From assembly GCA_019237595.1 (NCBI GenBank), contig JAFAGU010000376.1, positions 1-32,888 on the forward strand: 32,888 bases of DNA. The letters run 5' to 3'. The stretch is from Betaproteobacteria bacterium. GTDB taxonomy: Bacteria > Pseudomonadota > Gammaproteobacteria > Burkholderiales > SG8-39. Below, piece by piece: positions 17,725 to 25,522 of this stretch (positions within the stretch are counted from its first letter, which is position 1; each line of letters starts with the position of its first letter). The notes under the pieces were generated by a model, which worked only from the letters and a program-made list of their open reading frames with translations, had not been told where the DNA came from and searched no databases. The translations under genes were made by a program, and so were the position numbers.

Positions 17725-18912
17725 ATGACGAGCGACGTCCTCACGGTTTCCCAGCTGCTCCGAAGCGTGCGCGACACGATCGAGCGGCGCTTTCCGCTGC
17801 TGTGGGTCCGGGGGGAAGTCTCCAACCTGTCGCGCGCGAGCTCGGGCCATTGCTATTTCACGCTGAAGGACGGCGGCTCCCAGGTCGATTGCGTGATGTT
17901 CCGCAGCCGCTTGGCGGCGCTCGACTGGCCGCTCGCCGACGGGGACCGCGTGGAGGCGCGCGTGCTCGTGACGCTCTACGAGCCGCGAGGGCGCTTCCAG
18001 CTGAACGTCGAGGCGCTGAGGAGAGGCGGGCTCGGGCCGCTCTACGAGCGCTTCCTCCAGCTCAAGGCGCGGCTCGAGGCCGAGGGCCTCTTCGATCCTG
18101 CGAAAAAGCGCCCTTTGCCGCGCTTTCCGCGCGCCATCGGCGTCGTCACCTCGCTCCAGGCGGCGGCGCTTCGCGACGTGCTCACCACGCTCGCGAGGCG
18201 CAATCCCGCCGTTCCCGTGATCGTCTATCCCGTGCCGGTGCAGGGCGAAGGCGCCTCCGAGCGGATCGCTGCCATGCTCGCGCGAGCGAACGATCGCGCC
18301 GAATGCGACGTCCTCCTCCTCGTGCGCGGCGGCGGGTCCCTCGAGGACCTGTGGCCGTTCAACGAGGAGCGTGTCGCTCGCGCTTTGCGGGCCTCGCGGC
18401 TGCCGGTAGTCGCCGGTATCGGCCACGAGACCGATTTCACCATTGCGGACTTCGCCGCCGACCATCGCGCCCCGACGCCCACCGGCGCGGCGGAGCTCGC
18501 GAGCCCCTTGCGCGCGGAGCTCCTCGCGCGCATCGGCGAATGCGCGCGCTGCATCTCCCGCGACGCCAGGCGCCAGCTCGGCTACGCGGCGCAGGCGGTC
18601 GATGCCGCGGCGAAGCGGCTCGTCCATCCGGCGGCACGCCTCAAGGCCGCGCGGCAGGACCTCGTCCACCTCGGCGCGCGGCTCGCCGGAGCGTTCCGCG
18701 CGCGCGTGGACCGGCTTTGCGCGCGAAGGGAGACGCTGGAAGCAGCGCTGCGCAGCCTCGATCCCTCCGCCGTCCTTGCGCGCGGCTATAGCATCACACG
18801 CGACGGCGCGGGCCGGATCGTGCGCGACGCCGCCGGCGTGGAGACCGGCGGGCGCATCGTCACCACGCTCGCGCGAGGATGGCTGGAAAGCGAAGTGCGC
18901 AAGAAAGGATGA
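17725..18912 (+). CDS. xseA: exodeoxyribonuclease VII large subunit
   Basis: XseA is the catalytic subunit of exonuclease VII, which degrades single-stranded DNA from both ends. The 395-residue protein has the N-terminal OB fold (LLWVRGEVSNLSRASSGHCYFTLKD near 25-49), the nuclease-domain stretches IGVVTSLQAAALRDVLTTLARRNP and VLLLVRGGGSLEDLWPFNEE, and GIGHETDFTIADFAADHRAPTPTGAAE with its conserved acidic residues, then a coiled C-terminus. The conserved ARGYSI motif is near residue 350. A GAGG Shine-Dalgarno lies at about 17714-17717. The small subunit gene xseB is not in this window. The gene is divergent from exbB, as in many Betaproteobacteria. Confidence 0.96.
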   Translation: MTSDVLTVSQLLRSVRDTIERRFPLLWVRGEVSNLSRASSGHCYFTLKDGGSQVDCVMFRSRLAALDWPLADGDRVEARVLVTLYEPRGRFQLNVEALRRGGLGPLYERFLQLKARLEAEGLFDPAKKRPLPRFPRAIGVVTSLQAAALRDVLTTLARRNPAVPVIVYPVPVQGEGASERIAAMLARANDRAECDVLLLVRGGGSLEDLWPFNEERVARALRASRLPVVAGIGHETDFTIADFAADHRAPTPTGAAELASPLRAELLARIGECARCISRDARRQLGYAAQAVDAAAKRLVHPAARLKAARQDLVHLGARLAGAFRARVDRLCARRETLEAALRSLDPSAVLARGYSITRDGAGRIVRDAAGVETGGRIVTTLARGWLESEVRKKG

Positions 18913-18933
18913 TCGGCGGGGGATAATCCGGCG

Positions 18934-19488
18934 ATGGCACATCGTCTCACCAAGATCGCGACCCGTACGGGCGACGGCGGCGAAACGGGCCTCGGCGACG
19001 GGCGGCGCGTCGGCAAGGACACGCCGCGCGTGCGGGCGCTGGGCGACGTCGACGAGCTCAACTCCGCCGTCGGCCTCGTGCTCGCGGAGCCGCTGCCCGC
19101 CGAAGTGAGGGAGGCGCTCGCGCGCGTGCAGCAGGACCTCCTCGACCTCGGAGGCGAGCTCAGTATCCCGGGCCACTCCCTCGTCGGCGCGCCGCACGTC
19201 GAGCGCCTCGACGGCTGGCTCGAAGCCTGGAACGCGGGCCTGCCGCCTTTGAAGGAATTCATCGTGCCGGGCGGAACGCGGGCCGCCGCCGCGGCGCACC
19301 TTGCCCGCACGGTTTGCCGCCGCGCCGAGCGCAGCGTCGTCGCGCTCGGCCGCGAGGAAAAAGTCGGCGAGCCCGCCCGCCAATACCTCAACCGGCTTTC
19401 CGACCTCCTGTTCGTCGCGGCGCGCGCGGTCAACCTCCGCGCAGGCGGCGAGGACGAGCAATGGCGTCACGAGCGGAAGAAGCGCTGA
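18934..19488 (+). CDS. pduO: cob(I)yrinic acid a,c-diamide adenosyltransferase, PduO type
   Basis: This enzyme adds the 5'-deoxyadenosyl group to cob(I)alamin-type corrinoids using ATP. The 184-residue protein has the N-terminal ATP-binding signature TRTGDGGETGLGDGRRVGKD near residues 10-29, ALGDVDELNSAVG near 36-48, FIVPGGTRAAAAAHLARTVCRRAER, with Arg residues of the active site, and YLNRLSDLLFVAARAVN. It begins 21 bases after xseA with a GGGGG purine run upstream. QueG elsewhere in the window also depends on cobalamin, but no other cobalamin gene is present here. The end overlaps the sigma factor start by 28 bases. Confidence 0.95.
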   Translation: MAHRLTKIATRTGDGGETGLGDGRRVGKDTPRVRALGDVDELNSAVGLVLAEPLPAEVREALARVQQDLLDLGGELSIPGHSLVGAPHVERLDGWLEAWNAGLPPLKEFIVPGGTRAAAAAHLARTVCRRAERSVVALGREEKVGEPARQYLNRLSDLLFVAARAVNLRAGGEDEQWRHERKKR

Positions 19489-20060
19489 GCAGCGCCTCGG
19501 GACGGCCCGCGAGCCCCGATCCGCTGGTCGGGCTCCTGGGCGACTGCGGGCGAGGGGACCGGGACGCCTTCGAGCGGCTCTACCGCGCCAGCTCGGCGAA
19601 ACTGTATGGCGTTGCCGTCCGTATATTGAGGCGTGAAGACTGGGCCGAGGAAGTCCTGCAGGACTGCTACGTGAGCATCTGGACGCACGCGCCGGAATAC
19701 CGCCCCGGGCTTGCGGCGCCCATGACCTGGATGACGAGCATCGTGCGCAACCGCTGCCTCGACTGGCTGCGGCGGCCGCGCCCGGAGGTCCCCGACGAGG
19801 ACGGTTCGGCGACGGAGCAGGCCGAAAGCGCCGATGCGGGGCCGCTCGCCCTCCTCGAGAGCTCGACCGAGGCGGGCGCCCTCGCGCGGTGCCTGGCTAC
19901 GCTCGAGGCGCGCCAGCGCCAGGCGATCGCCCTCGCTTTCTACGACGGGCTTTCGCATTCGGAGCTCGCCCACCACCTGCGCCAGCCGCTGGGCACCGTG
20001 AAGACTTGGGTGCGCCGCGGCCTGCTGCGCCTGAAGGACTGCCTTGGATTACCGCAATAA
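19461..20060 (+). CDS. ECF-family RNA polymerase sigma factor (SigK-like)
   Basis: The 199-residue protein has sigma region 2 (FERLYRASSAKLYGVAVRILRREDWAEEVLQDCYVSIW, about 39-76) and region 4 (ALARCLATLEARQRQAIALAFYDGLSHSELAHHLRQPLGTVKTWVRRGLLRLKDCL, about 140-195) without region 3, the ECF layout. ATG 19461 lies inside the end of the adenosyltransferase gene; an upstream extension is only a shadow. It overlaps the next gene, a membrane anti-sigma factor, by 17 bases, which is the usual pairing for the RskA-controlled SigK-like group. The target genes are unknown. Confidence 0.93.
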   Translation: MASRAEEALSSASGRPASPDPLVGLLGDCGRGDRDAFERLYRASSAKLYGVAVRILRREDWAEEVLQDCYVSIWTHAPEYRPGLAAPMTWMTSIVRNRCLDWLRRPRPEVPDEDGSATEQAESADAGPLALLESSTEAGALARCLATLEARQRQAIALAFYDGLSHSELAHHLRQPLGTVKTWVRRGLLRLKDCLGLPQ

Positions 20061-20724
20061 GCCCGAGCTCGCGGAGCGCCTGGCAGGCGAATATGTCCTC
20101 GGGACGCTCCGCGGCCCGGCGCGTGCGAGGTTCCGCCGGTGGATGGCCCAGGACGGGGCCGTCGCGCTCGCCGTGCACGAATGGGAAGCGCGGCTCTCGC
20201 CGCTCGCCGATGCAGTGGCGCCGCAGAGGCCACCCGGGCGCGTGTGGAACGCCATCGAGTCGCGGCTTGGCGAGCGCCGCCGGCGCGGCTTTTTCTGGCA
20301 AGGCCTTGCATGGCTCGCGAGCGGCGCCGCAGCCGCCATGCTGGCGATGGCGTTCCTGCTTCCGGCCCTCAAGCCCGCGCCCGCGGCCTACGTCGCCCTG
20401 TTGACCGATCCCAAGACGCAGCGGGCGGTGCTCTACGTGAGTGCCGATCGCAAGGGGACCGCGCTCCGCGTGAAGGCCCTGGATCCGTCCATCCGCGTCG
20501 CCGATGGGAGCCTCGAGCTCTGGGCGCTGCCCCGCGGGGGAAAGCCGCGCTCGCTGGGTCTCGTCCCGGGCGAGCGAGGCGTGCTCCCGCTCGGCGCAGT
20601 GGCCGACCAGGCCCTGGGCGACGTTCCGATGCTCGCGGTGAGCCTCGAGCCGAAGGGCGGATCGCCGACCGGCGCCCCCACGGGTCCCGTCCTATACTCG
20701 GGACCGTGCGTGAAGGACTGGTAG
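20044..20724 (+). CDS. anti-sigma factor, RskA-like
   Basis: This is probably the membrane-anchored inhibitor of the sigma factor upstream. The TTG at 20044 gives MDYRNKPELAERLAGEYVLGTL, a zinc-less anti-sigma N-terminal motif where AGEYVLGTL is characteristic of the RskA family. The cytoplasmic part of about 95 residues is followed by a single transmembrane helix (WLASGAAAAMLAMAFLLPAL) and a C-terminal RskA domain with AYVALLTDPKTQRAVLYV, LELWALPRGGKPRSLGLV and a final LAVSLEPKGGSPTGAPTGPVLYSG. The last motif is typical for the family. It overlaps both neighbours, with the response-regulator start 19 bases inside its end. Confidence 0.92.
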   Translation: MDYRNKPELAERLAGEYVLGTLRGPARARFRRWMAQDGAVALAVHEWEARLSPLADAVAPQRPPGRVWNAIESRLGERRRRGFFWQGLAWLASGAAAAMLAMAFLLPALKPAPAAYVALLTDPKTQRAVLYVSADRKGTALRVKALDPSIRVADGSLELWALPRGGKPRSLGLVPGERGVLPLGAVADQALGDVPMLAVSLEPKGGSPTGAPTGPVLYSGPCVKDW

Positions 20725-21134
20725 ACCCGCTGGAAGGCGGCGGCCGACACCGGCTGCTGATCGTCGACGACGAGGAATCCACGCGCCTGCTGCTCGCCCG
20801 GATCCTCTCTACCGAGCTCGACGCGGAAGTCCAGCTCGCCGGCACGTCCGAGCAGGCGCTCAGGCTCACGCGCAACTACGTCTACGATGCGATCCTGCTC
20901 GACCTGCTCATGCCGGGCGACGGCGGCCTCGCGATCCTGCGCGACCTGCGCTCGGGACCGCCGAACGCGACGACGCCCGTGATCGTCGTGTCGGTGGTGT
21001 CCGACGCGGGCATGATCGCCGAATGCACCGCCGCCGGCGCGAACGCGTACCACAAGAAGCCGGTCCGACGTGAATCGCTCGTGCGCACGGTGCGCGAGCA
21101 GCTTGCCGCGCGCACGCGCGGCCCCGCAAGCTAG
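20706..21134 (+). CDS. stand-alone response regulator receiver protein
   Basis: The 142-residue protein is a single receiver domain with no output domain. It shows LLIVDDEEST (acidic pocket), the phosphoacceptor Asp in YDAILLDLLMPGDGG, VVSVVSD as the switch Ser/Thr region, and the conserved Lys in AYHKKPVRRESLVRTVREQL. The GTG at 20706 gives a short N-terminal leader before the domain. It overlaps the anti-sigma gene by 19 bases. No histidine kinase lies nearby. Coupling of this receiver to the sigma/anti-sigma pair is suggested only by the gene overlap. Confidence 0.88.
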   Translation: MREGLVDPLEGGGRHRLLIVDDEESTRLLLARILSTELDAEVQLAGTSEQALRLTRNYVYDAILLDLLMPGDGGLAILRDLRSGPPNATTPVIVVSVVSDAGMIAECTAAGANAYHKKPVRRESLVRTVREQLAARTRGPAS

Positions 21135-21145
21135 GAGGAAACGCG

Positions 21146-21529
21146 ATGGCGGAAGTGCGCATCTACAACGTCGATTCGCTGGGCAAGCCGCTGGGCGCGT
21201 ACTCGCATGTCGCGCGCGCCAAGGCGAGCGAGTTCCTTTTCATCGCCGGCATGGTGTCGGCCGCGGAGGGCTTCGACGCGCAGTGCTCCGGCGCGTTCTC
21301 GCAGATCGAGCAGGCTTTGAAATCGGCGGGCGCCGGATGGTCGAACATCGTCCAGTTCACGACCTATCTCGTGCACTCGCAGGACATTCCGCGCTTCATG
21401 GAATGGCGCAAGCGCGAGTTCCCCAGGCTCTTCCCGAACGGCGCCTACCCGCCCAACACGCTCCTCATCATCGACCGCCTGGTTCGCGAGGAATTCCTCA
21501 TCGAGGTCCAAGCCGTCGCGGCCCTCTGA
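21146..21529 (+). CDS. RidA/YjgF/YER057c family protein
   Basis: RidA proteins are small trimeric enzymes; the best-known ones hydrolyse reactive enamine/imine intermediates. This 127-residue protein has the family outline: FLFIAGMVSAAEG near the first strand, ALKSAGAGWSNIVQFTTYLVHSQDIPRFMEWRKREF, and the C-terminal FLIEVQAVAAL, where the Glu-Val-x-Ala ending is typical. The Arg in the usual I-D-R-L motif is present as IIDRLV. An AGGAGG Shine-Dalgarno lies at 21133-21138, the strongest in this block, with 7 bases of spacing. The 3' end faces the Bug receptor, three bases away. It may be a non-archetypal RidA subfamily, so the exact substrate is not claimed. Confidence 0.9.
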   Translation: MAEVRIYNVDSLGKPLGAYSHVARAKASEFLFIAGMVSAAEGFDAQCSGAFSQIEQALKSAGAGWSNIVQFTTYLVHSQDIPRFMEWRKREFPRLFPNGAYPPNTLLIIDRLVREEFLIEVQAVAAL

Positions 21530-21532
21530 GCG

Positions 21533-22504
21533 TCAGTCGGCGCTCGCGCCCGAGCGCTTGACCAGCGGCGCGTAGGTCTTCAGCTCCTTCTCGACGAACG
21601 CCGTGAAAGCCGCGGGCGAGCGCACCGTCGGCGTCTCGGAGCCCATGGCGCGGAGCTTCTCCTTCACCTCCGGATCGTCCATCGCCTTCAGCGTCTCGGC
21701 GGAGAGCCGCTCGACCACGGCCTCCGGCGTCTTCGCCGGCGCCATCAGGCCCCACCAAGTCGTCATGTCGAAGCCCTTGAGGCCCGATTCGTCGAGGGTC
21801 GGCAGCTCCGGAAGAAAGGCGCTCCTCCTCGGCGTCGTCACGGCGAGCGCCCGCACCCGGCCCGACTGGATGTTGGGAAGCGCGCTCGCCAGGTTGTCGA
21901 ACATCAGCTGCACGCGCCCGGCGAGGAGGTCGAGGACCGCCGGCGAGGAGCCCTTGTAGGGAATGTGGACCATGTACGTCCCAGTCATCTGCTTGAAGAG
22001 CTCGCCGGCAAGATGGCCGGTGGATCCCGTCGAGCCGGAGGCGAAATCGAGTTTCCCGGGATTCTCCTTCAAGTAGGCGATCAGCTGCCTGACGTCCTTG
22101 ACCGGAAGGTCGTTGTTGACGACGAGCACGTTCGGCACCTGGACTACGAGCGCCACATGGCGGAAGTCGCGCACCGGGTCGTAGGGAAACTTCGGGTACA
22201 GGGCAGGATTGATCGCGTGGGTGGCGATGGCGCCCATGACGAGCGTGTAGCCGTCCGGGGCGCTCTTCGCGACGAAATCGGCGGCGATGTTTCCGCCCGC
22301 GCCGGTCTTGTTCTCCACGACGACCGGCTGGCCAAGCGCGGCCTGCAGGCGCGCGCCGACGAGCCGCGCGGAGACATCGACCGGGCCTCCGGCAGCGTAA
22401 GGCACGACGAGGTGCACGGGACGCGCAGGCCACGACTGGGCCGGCACGCACGAGGGGAAAAACGAAGCGGCGGCCGCGAGGAGCGCCGCCAGCGTCGCGC
22501 GCAC
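21533..22504 (-). CDS. tctC: tripartite tricarboxylate transporter receptor, TctC/Bug family
   Basis: This 323-residue periplasmic receptor belongs to the adjacent TctAB membrane pair. It has a signal peptide (ATLAALLAAAASFFPSCVPAQ), the family opening WPARPVHLVVPYAAGGPVDVSAR, the loop VENKTGAGGNIAADFVAKSAPDGYT, DFASGSTGSTGHLAGE and VHIPYKGSSPAVLDLLAGRVQ, which line the ligand cleft in known Bug structures. It starts with GTG at 22504, four bases after the tctA stop. The ligand is unknown; the family includes citrate and other carboxylate binders. Confidence 0.94.
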   Translation of the reverse strand: MRATLAALLAAAASFFPSCVPAQSWPARPVHLVVPYAAGGPVDVSARLVGARLQAALGQPVVVENKTGAGGNIAADFVAKSAPDGYTLVMGAIATHAINPALYPKFPYDPVRDFRHVALVVQVPNVLVVNNDLPVKDVRQLIAYLKENPGKLDFASGSTGSTGHLAGELFKQMTGTYMVHIPYKGSSPAVLDLLAGRVQLMFDNLASALPNIQSGRVRALAVTTPRRSAFLPELPTLDESGLKGFDMTTWWGLMAPAKTPEAVVERLSAETLKAMDDPEVKEKLRAMGSETPTVRSPAAFTAFVEKELKTYAPLVKRSGASAD

Positions 22505-22508
22505 GCCG

Positions 22509-24056
22509 CTACTCTTCGACGAAGACTTCCTCGCGCTTCTTGCGAAGCGCCGGGAGCGACACGATCACGAGCAGGATCGCGGCCGCGATGATGAAGCCCG
22601 CGCTGATCGGCTTGGTCAGGAAGACCGTGGCGTCGCCGCGCGAGAGCAGCATCGCCCGCCTGAGATTCTCCTCCATGAGCGGCCCGAGGATGAAGCCCAG
22701 GATCATGGGCGCGGGCTCGCACTCGAGCTTCACGCAGATGTAGCCGAGCACCCCGAACACCGCCATGATGAGGACATCGAAGGCATTGTTGGAGAGGCTG
22801 TAGACGCCGATCGCCATGAAGACGAGGATCGACGGAAAGAGGTAGCGGTAGGGGACCGTGAGCAGCTTGATCCACATGCCGATCATCGGCAGGTTGAGCA
22901 CGACCAGCATCAGGTTGCCGACCCACATCGAGGCAATGAGGCCCCAGAAGAGCTGGGGCTTCTCGTTCATCACCTGCGGGCCGGGCGCGATGCCCTGGAT
23001 CATGAGCGCGCCGATCATGAGCGCCATGACCGCGTTGCTCGGGATGCCGAGCGTCAGCATGGGGATGAAGGAGGTCTGGGCGCCGGCGTTGTTGGCGGAT
23101 TCCGGTGCCGCCACGCCTTCGATCGCCCCCTTGCCGAACTCGTGGCTGTACCTGGAGACCTTCTTCTCCAGCGTATAGGCGCCGAAGGAGGCCAGCAGCG
23201 CCCCGCCGCCGGGCAGGATGCCCAGCGCCGAGCCGAGCGCCGTGCCGCGCAGGATCGGCGCCCACATGCGCTTCCAGTCCTCCTTGGTCGGGAAGAGGTG
23301 GCTCACCTTGGCGGTGAAGATCTCGCGCGACTCGCCCTGCTCGAGGTTCGAGATGATCTCCGCCGTTCCGAACATGCCCATGGCGACGACGACGAAGCCG
23401 ATGCCGTCGGAAAGCTCCGGGATGTCGAACGTGAAGCGCAGCACGCCGGAGTTGACGTCGGTGCCGATGATTCCGAGGAGCAGGCCCAGGATCACCATCG
23501 CGATGGCCTTGATGAGCGAGCCGTGCGCGAGCACGACGGCGGCGACCAGGCCGAGCACCATGAGCGAGAAATACTCCGCCGGCCCGAACTTGAGCGCGAC
23601 CTCGGCGAGCGGCGGCGCGGCCACCGCGATGATCAGCGTCGCCACGCAGCCCGCGAAAAACGAGCCGATTGCCGCCGTGGCGAGCGCCGGCCCGGCGCGC
23701 CCGCGCCGGGCCATCTGGTAGCCGTCGAGGCACGTGACCACCGACGAGCTCTCGCCGGGCAGGTTGACGAGGATGGCGGTGGTCGAGCCGCCGTACTGGG
23801 CGCCGTAGTAGATGCCGGCGAGCATGATGAGCGCGCCGGTGGGGTTCAGGTTGAACGTGATCGGCAGCAGCATGGCGATCGTGGCGACCGGCCCGATGCC
23901 GGGCAGCACGCCGATCAGCGTGCCGAGCACGGCGCCGACCAGGCACATGAGGATGTTGAAGGGGATCGGGACGACGACCTTGATCCACGGAATGAGCATG
24001 GGCTGCAGCGAGAATACTTCCCCGAATCCGAGCCTCAGCGTGTCGATGATTCCCAT
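22509..24056 (-). CDS. tctA: tripartite tricarboxylate transporter large permease TctA
   Basis: TctA is the large membrane subunit, with about 11-12 transmembrane helices. The 515-residue protein shows the family signatures GVLPGIGPVATIAMLLPITFNLNP near 48-71, YGAQYGGSTTAILVNLPGE near 83-101, GILPGGGALLASFGAY and the repeat of the glycine-rich motif in LTLGIPSNAVMALMIGALMIQGI. The two related LPG-type motifs reflect the internal duplication of the family. It begins 8 bases after tctB and runs into tctC, giving the order tctB-tctA-tctC. Confidence 0.95.
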   Translation of the reverse strand: MGIIDTLRLGFGEVFSLQPMLIPWIKVVVPIPFNILMCLVGAVLGTLIGVLPGIGPVATIAMLLPITFNLNPTGALIMLAGIYYGAQYGGSTTAILVNLPGESSSVVTCLDGYQMARRGRAGPALATAAIGSFFAGCVATLIIAVAAPPLAEVALKFGPAEYFSLMVLGLVAAVVLAHGSLIKAIAMVILGLLLGIIGTDVNSGVLRFTFDIPELSDGIGFVVVAMGMFGTAEIISNLEQGESREIFTAKVSHLFPTKEDWKRMWAPILRGTALGSALGILPGGGALLASFGAYTLEKKVSRYSHEFGKGAIEGVAAPESANNAGAQTSFIPMLTLGIPSNAVMALMIGALMIQGIAPGPQVMNEKPQLFWGLIASMWVGNLMLVVLNLPMIGMWIKLLTVPYRYLFPSILVFMAIGVYSLSNNAFDVLIMAVFGVLGYICVKLECEPAPMILGFILGPLMEENLRRAMLLSRGDATVFLTKPISAGFIIAAAILLVIVSLPALRKKREEVFVEE

Positions 24057-24064
24057 GGCCGCCT

Positions 24065-24793
24065 CTACTTGATGGGGCAGTTATCGACGAACTGCGGGCA
24101 GATCGGGAAGGGCAGCGTGAGCCCCTTCACGAACACGATCACCGAGAAGATGACGAGCACGACGAAGAGCACCGTCACTTCCTTCCACTTGAACTCGTGG
24201 CCGCCGGCGGCGCTGATGAAGACGAGCGCGAGCGTGGCGAGGACGAGACCGAGCGGCTTCATGAGGTAGCCATAGGCGACGCAGCCCGCCGAGATGAGCA
24301 CGAGCGGCATGAGCTTCGGGCGGTAGCGGACCGTGAGGAGCGAGACGGCGAGCGTGCCGACGAGGATGGCCAGGTCGCTTGGCGAGAGGCCAAGCCGGGA
24401 GAGCCACGCGAGCGCTTCCAGGTGGGCGGAGCTCGCCCACTTCGCCAGCAGCCCCACCACGACGTAGATTGCGACGGCGAGGAGGAAATCGTAGCGATTG
24501 AACGGCAGCTCGAGCGCGCCCTCCTCGCCGTTGCCCGCCGCCATGAGGCCCTGCGAAAGCACGACCGCGCCGAGGATCGTGAGCAGCCCGCCGAGCATCG
24601 TCGGGAAGTATCCGGGTCCCATGCGTACCGCGGAGCCGAGCTGGTAACCGGTGATTCCGGGCAGCCCGATGTGGCCCAGGAAACCGTTGAACCACGCCGG
24701 CGCGCCGAGCGACCAGACCACGAAGAACAGGCCGAAGGCCATGAACATCAGGCCCGACCAGAAGTCCTTTGGACTCTTGATTTTGATTTTCAT
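24065..24793 (-). CDS. tctB: tripartite tricarboxylate transporter small membrane subunit TctB
   Basis: TctB is the small integral-membrane subunit. The 242-residue protein opens with DFWSGLMFMAFGLFFVVWSL, the usual first helix, then YQLGSAVRMGPGYFPTMLGGLLTILG, the family signature (G-x-x-x-x-M-G-P-G-x-F-P), and several hydrophobic helices up to the C-terminus. At 242 residues it is longer than the usual 150-160, with an extra hydrophobic middle segment. The ATG at 24793 is preceded by GGAGGAGA. It is the first gene of the transporter operon and is separated from the preceding gene by 75 bases. Confidence 0.9.
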   Translation of the reverse strand: MKIKIKSPKDFWSGLMFMAFGLFFVVWSLGAPAWFNGFLGHIGLPGITGYQLGSAVRMGPGYFPTMLGGLLTILGAVVLSQGLMAAGNGEEGALELPFNRYDFLLAVAIYVVVGLLAKWASSAHLEALAWLSRLGLSPSDLAILVGTLAVSLLTVRYRPKLMPLVLISAGCVAYGYLMKPLGLVLATLALVFISAAGGHEFKWKEVTVLFVVLVIFSVIVFVKGLTLPFPICPQFVDNCPIK

Positions 24794-24868
24794 GTCTCCT
24801 CCAGCGCCCCTCCGAGCGCCCCTCGCGCGAAGTGTAGCACGCGGTTTTCGGCGCTCCTTGCGCGCGGG
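24794..24868 (-). promoter_or_regulatory. leader of the tctBAC operon with weak promoter-like box
   Basis: The 75 bases before tctB, read leftward, contain TACACT (complement of 24831-24836), a possible -10 box, and GGAGGAG just before the ATG (complement of 24796-24802). A good -35 is not evident. The surrounding sequence has repeated gcgcccct units. A promoter here is plausible because a terminator-like hairpin lies upstream at 25496-25522, but the call is weak. Confidence 0.25.
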
Positions 24869-25513
24869 TCAGCCTTTCCCGAGCGGCGAAGCGCTCCTTC
24901 GCCGCATGCGCACCGCGGCGAGGCGCTCGAGGTCTTCCACGCGATCGAGGTCCCATACGGGCGCGAGTTCTCTCACGCGAAGCCGCGCAGCGGACAGCGC
25001 GCACCGCGTCTGTTCGAGCACGCGCTTGCCGCCCCACTCGATGCCGCGGAACGCGAAGCCCGAGGGCCGCCGCGCGCCGATCAGCCCATAGCCGCCGTCC
25101 TCCGCCGGGGCAAGGACCACGTCGCAAGCCCCGCGCAGGAGCCGCGCCGCGCGCCGCAGCTCGCCCGGGCCGAGCTCGGGCAGGTCGCAGCCCACGATGA
25201 GGACGGCGCGAAATCGTCGCAGCGACGCGGCGAGCGCGCGCTCCATGCGCTCGCCGAGATCGCGTCCGCGCTGGCCGAACACCCGCACGCGATGGCGGCT
25301 CGCGCAATAGCGGAAGAAGGCGTGGCGCGGCTGCGTGGCGTGAAGCTCGACGCTGCCGCAGCGCGCGGCGAGCGCCGCGCGCAGTGCTCCCTCGGTGAGC
25401 CGCGCGTGGAGCTGCGCAGACCGCCAGGCGCCCAGGCGAGGCACGAGGCGCGTCTTCGCGCGCCCCGGCACGGGCGCGCGCGAAAAAACGAGGATGGCGA
25501 CGCTACGCTTCGT
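24869..25513 (-). CDS. CofC-like glycosyltransferase (rSAM/selenodomain-associated transferase 1 type)
   Basis: The predicted protein has a nucleotidyl/glycosyltransferase A fold with the signature SRAPVPGRAKTRLVPRLGA, then LIVGCDLPELG (metal-binding Asp) and LAPAEDGGYGLIGAR. These motifs match the DUF2064/TIGR04282 group, called transferase 1, rSAM/selenodomain-associated. No ATG, GTG or TTG precedes the first strand: the GTG at 25471 would remove it. After an in-frame TGA the only plausible full-length start is ACG at 25513, giving (M)KRSVAILVFSRAP, with GAGG 7 bases upstream. The start overlaps the upstream gene stop and lies in a 12-base inverted repeat. Substrate unknown. Confidence 0.85.
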   Translation of the reverse strand, partial: TKRSVAILVFSRAPVPGRAKTRLVPRLGAWRSAQLHARLTEGALRAALAARCGSVELHATQPRHAFFRYCASRHRVRVFGQRGRDLGERMERALAASLRRFRAVLIVGCDLPELGPGELRRAARLLRGACDVVLAPAEDGGYGLIGARRPSGFAFRGIEWGGKRVLEQTRCALSAARLRVRELAPVWDLDRVEDLERLAAVRMRRRSASPLGKG

Positions 25514-25522
25514 AGCGTCGCC
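25490..25522 (-). repeat. 12-bp perfect inverted repeat at the transferase junction, terminator-like
   Basis: The arms ggcgacgctacg (25496-25507) and cgtagcgtcgcc (25511-25522) pair perfectly around a three-base loop. On the leftward strand the stem is followed by ATCCTCG and then a run of six T. This resembles an intrinsic terminator, though the T run is 6-7 bases from the stem. The hairpin covers the TAG stop of the upstream transferase and the putative ACG start of the downstream one. Confidence 0.6.

Noticed and set aside
17450..17728. Small protein in the exbB-xseA gap
   Set aside because: A 92-codon frame there has no Shine-Dalgarno or recognisable content and runs through the inverted repeats.
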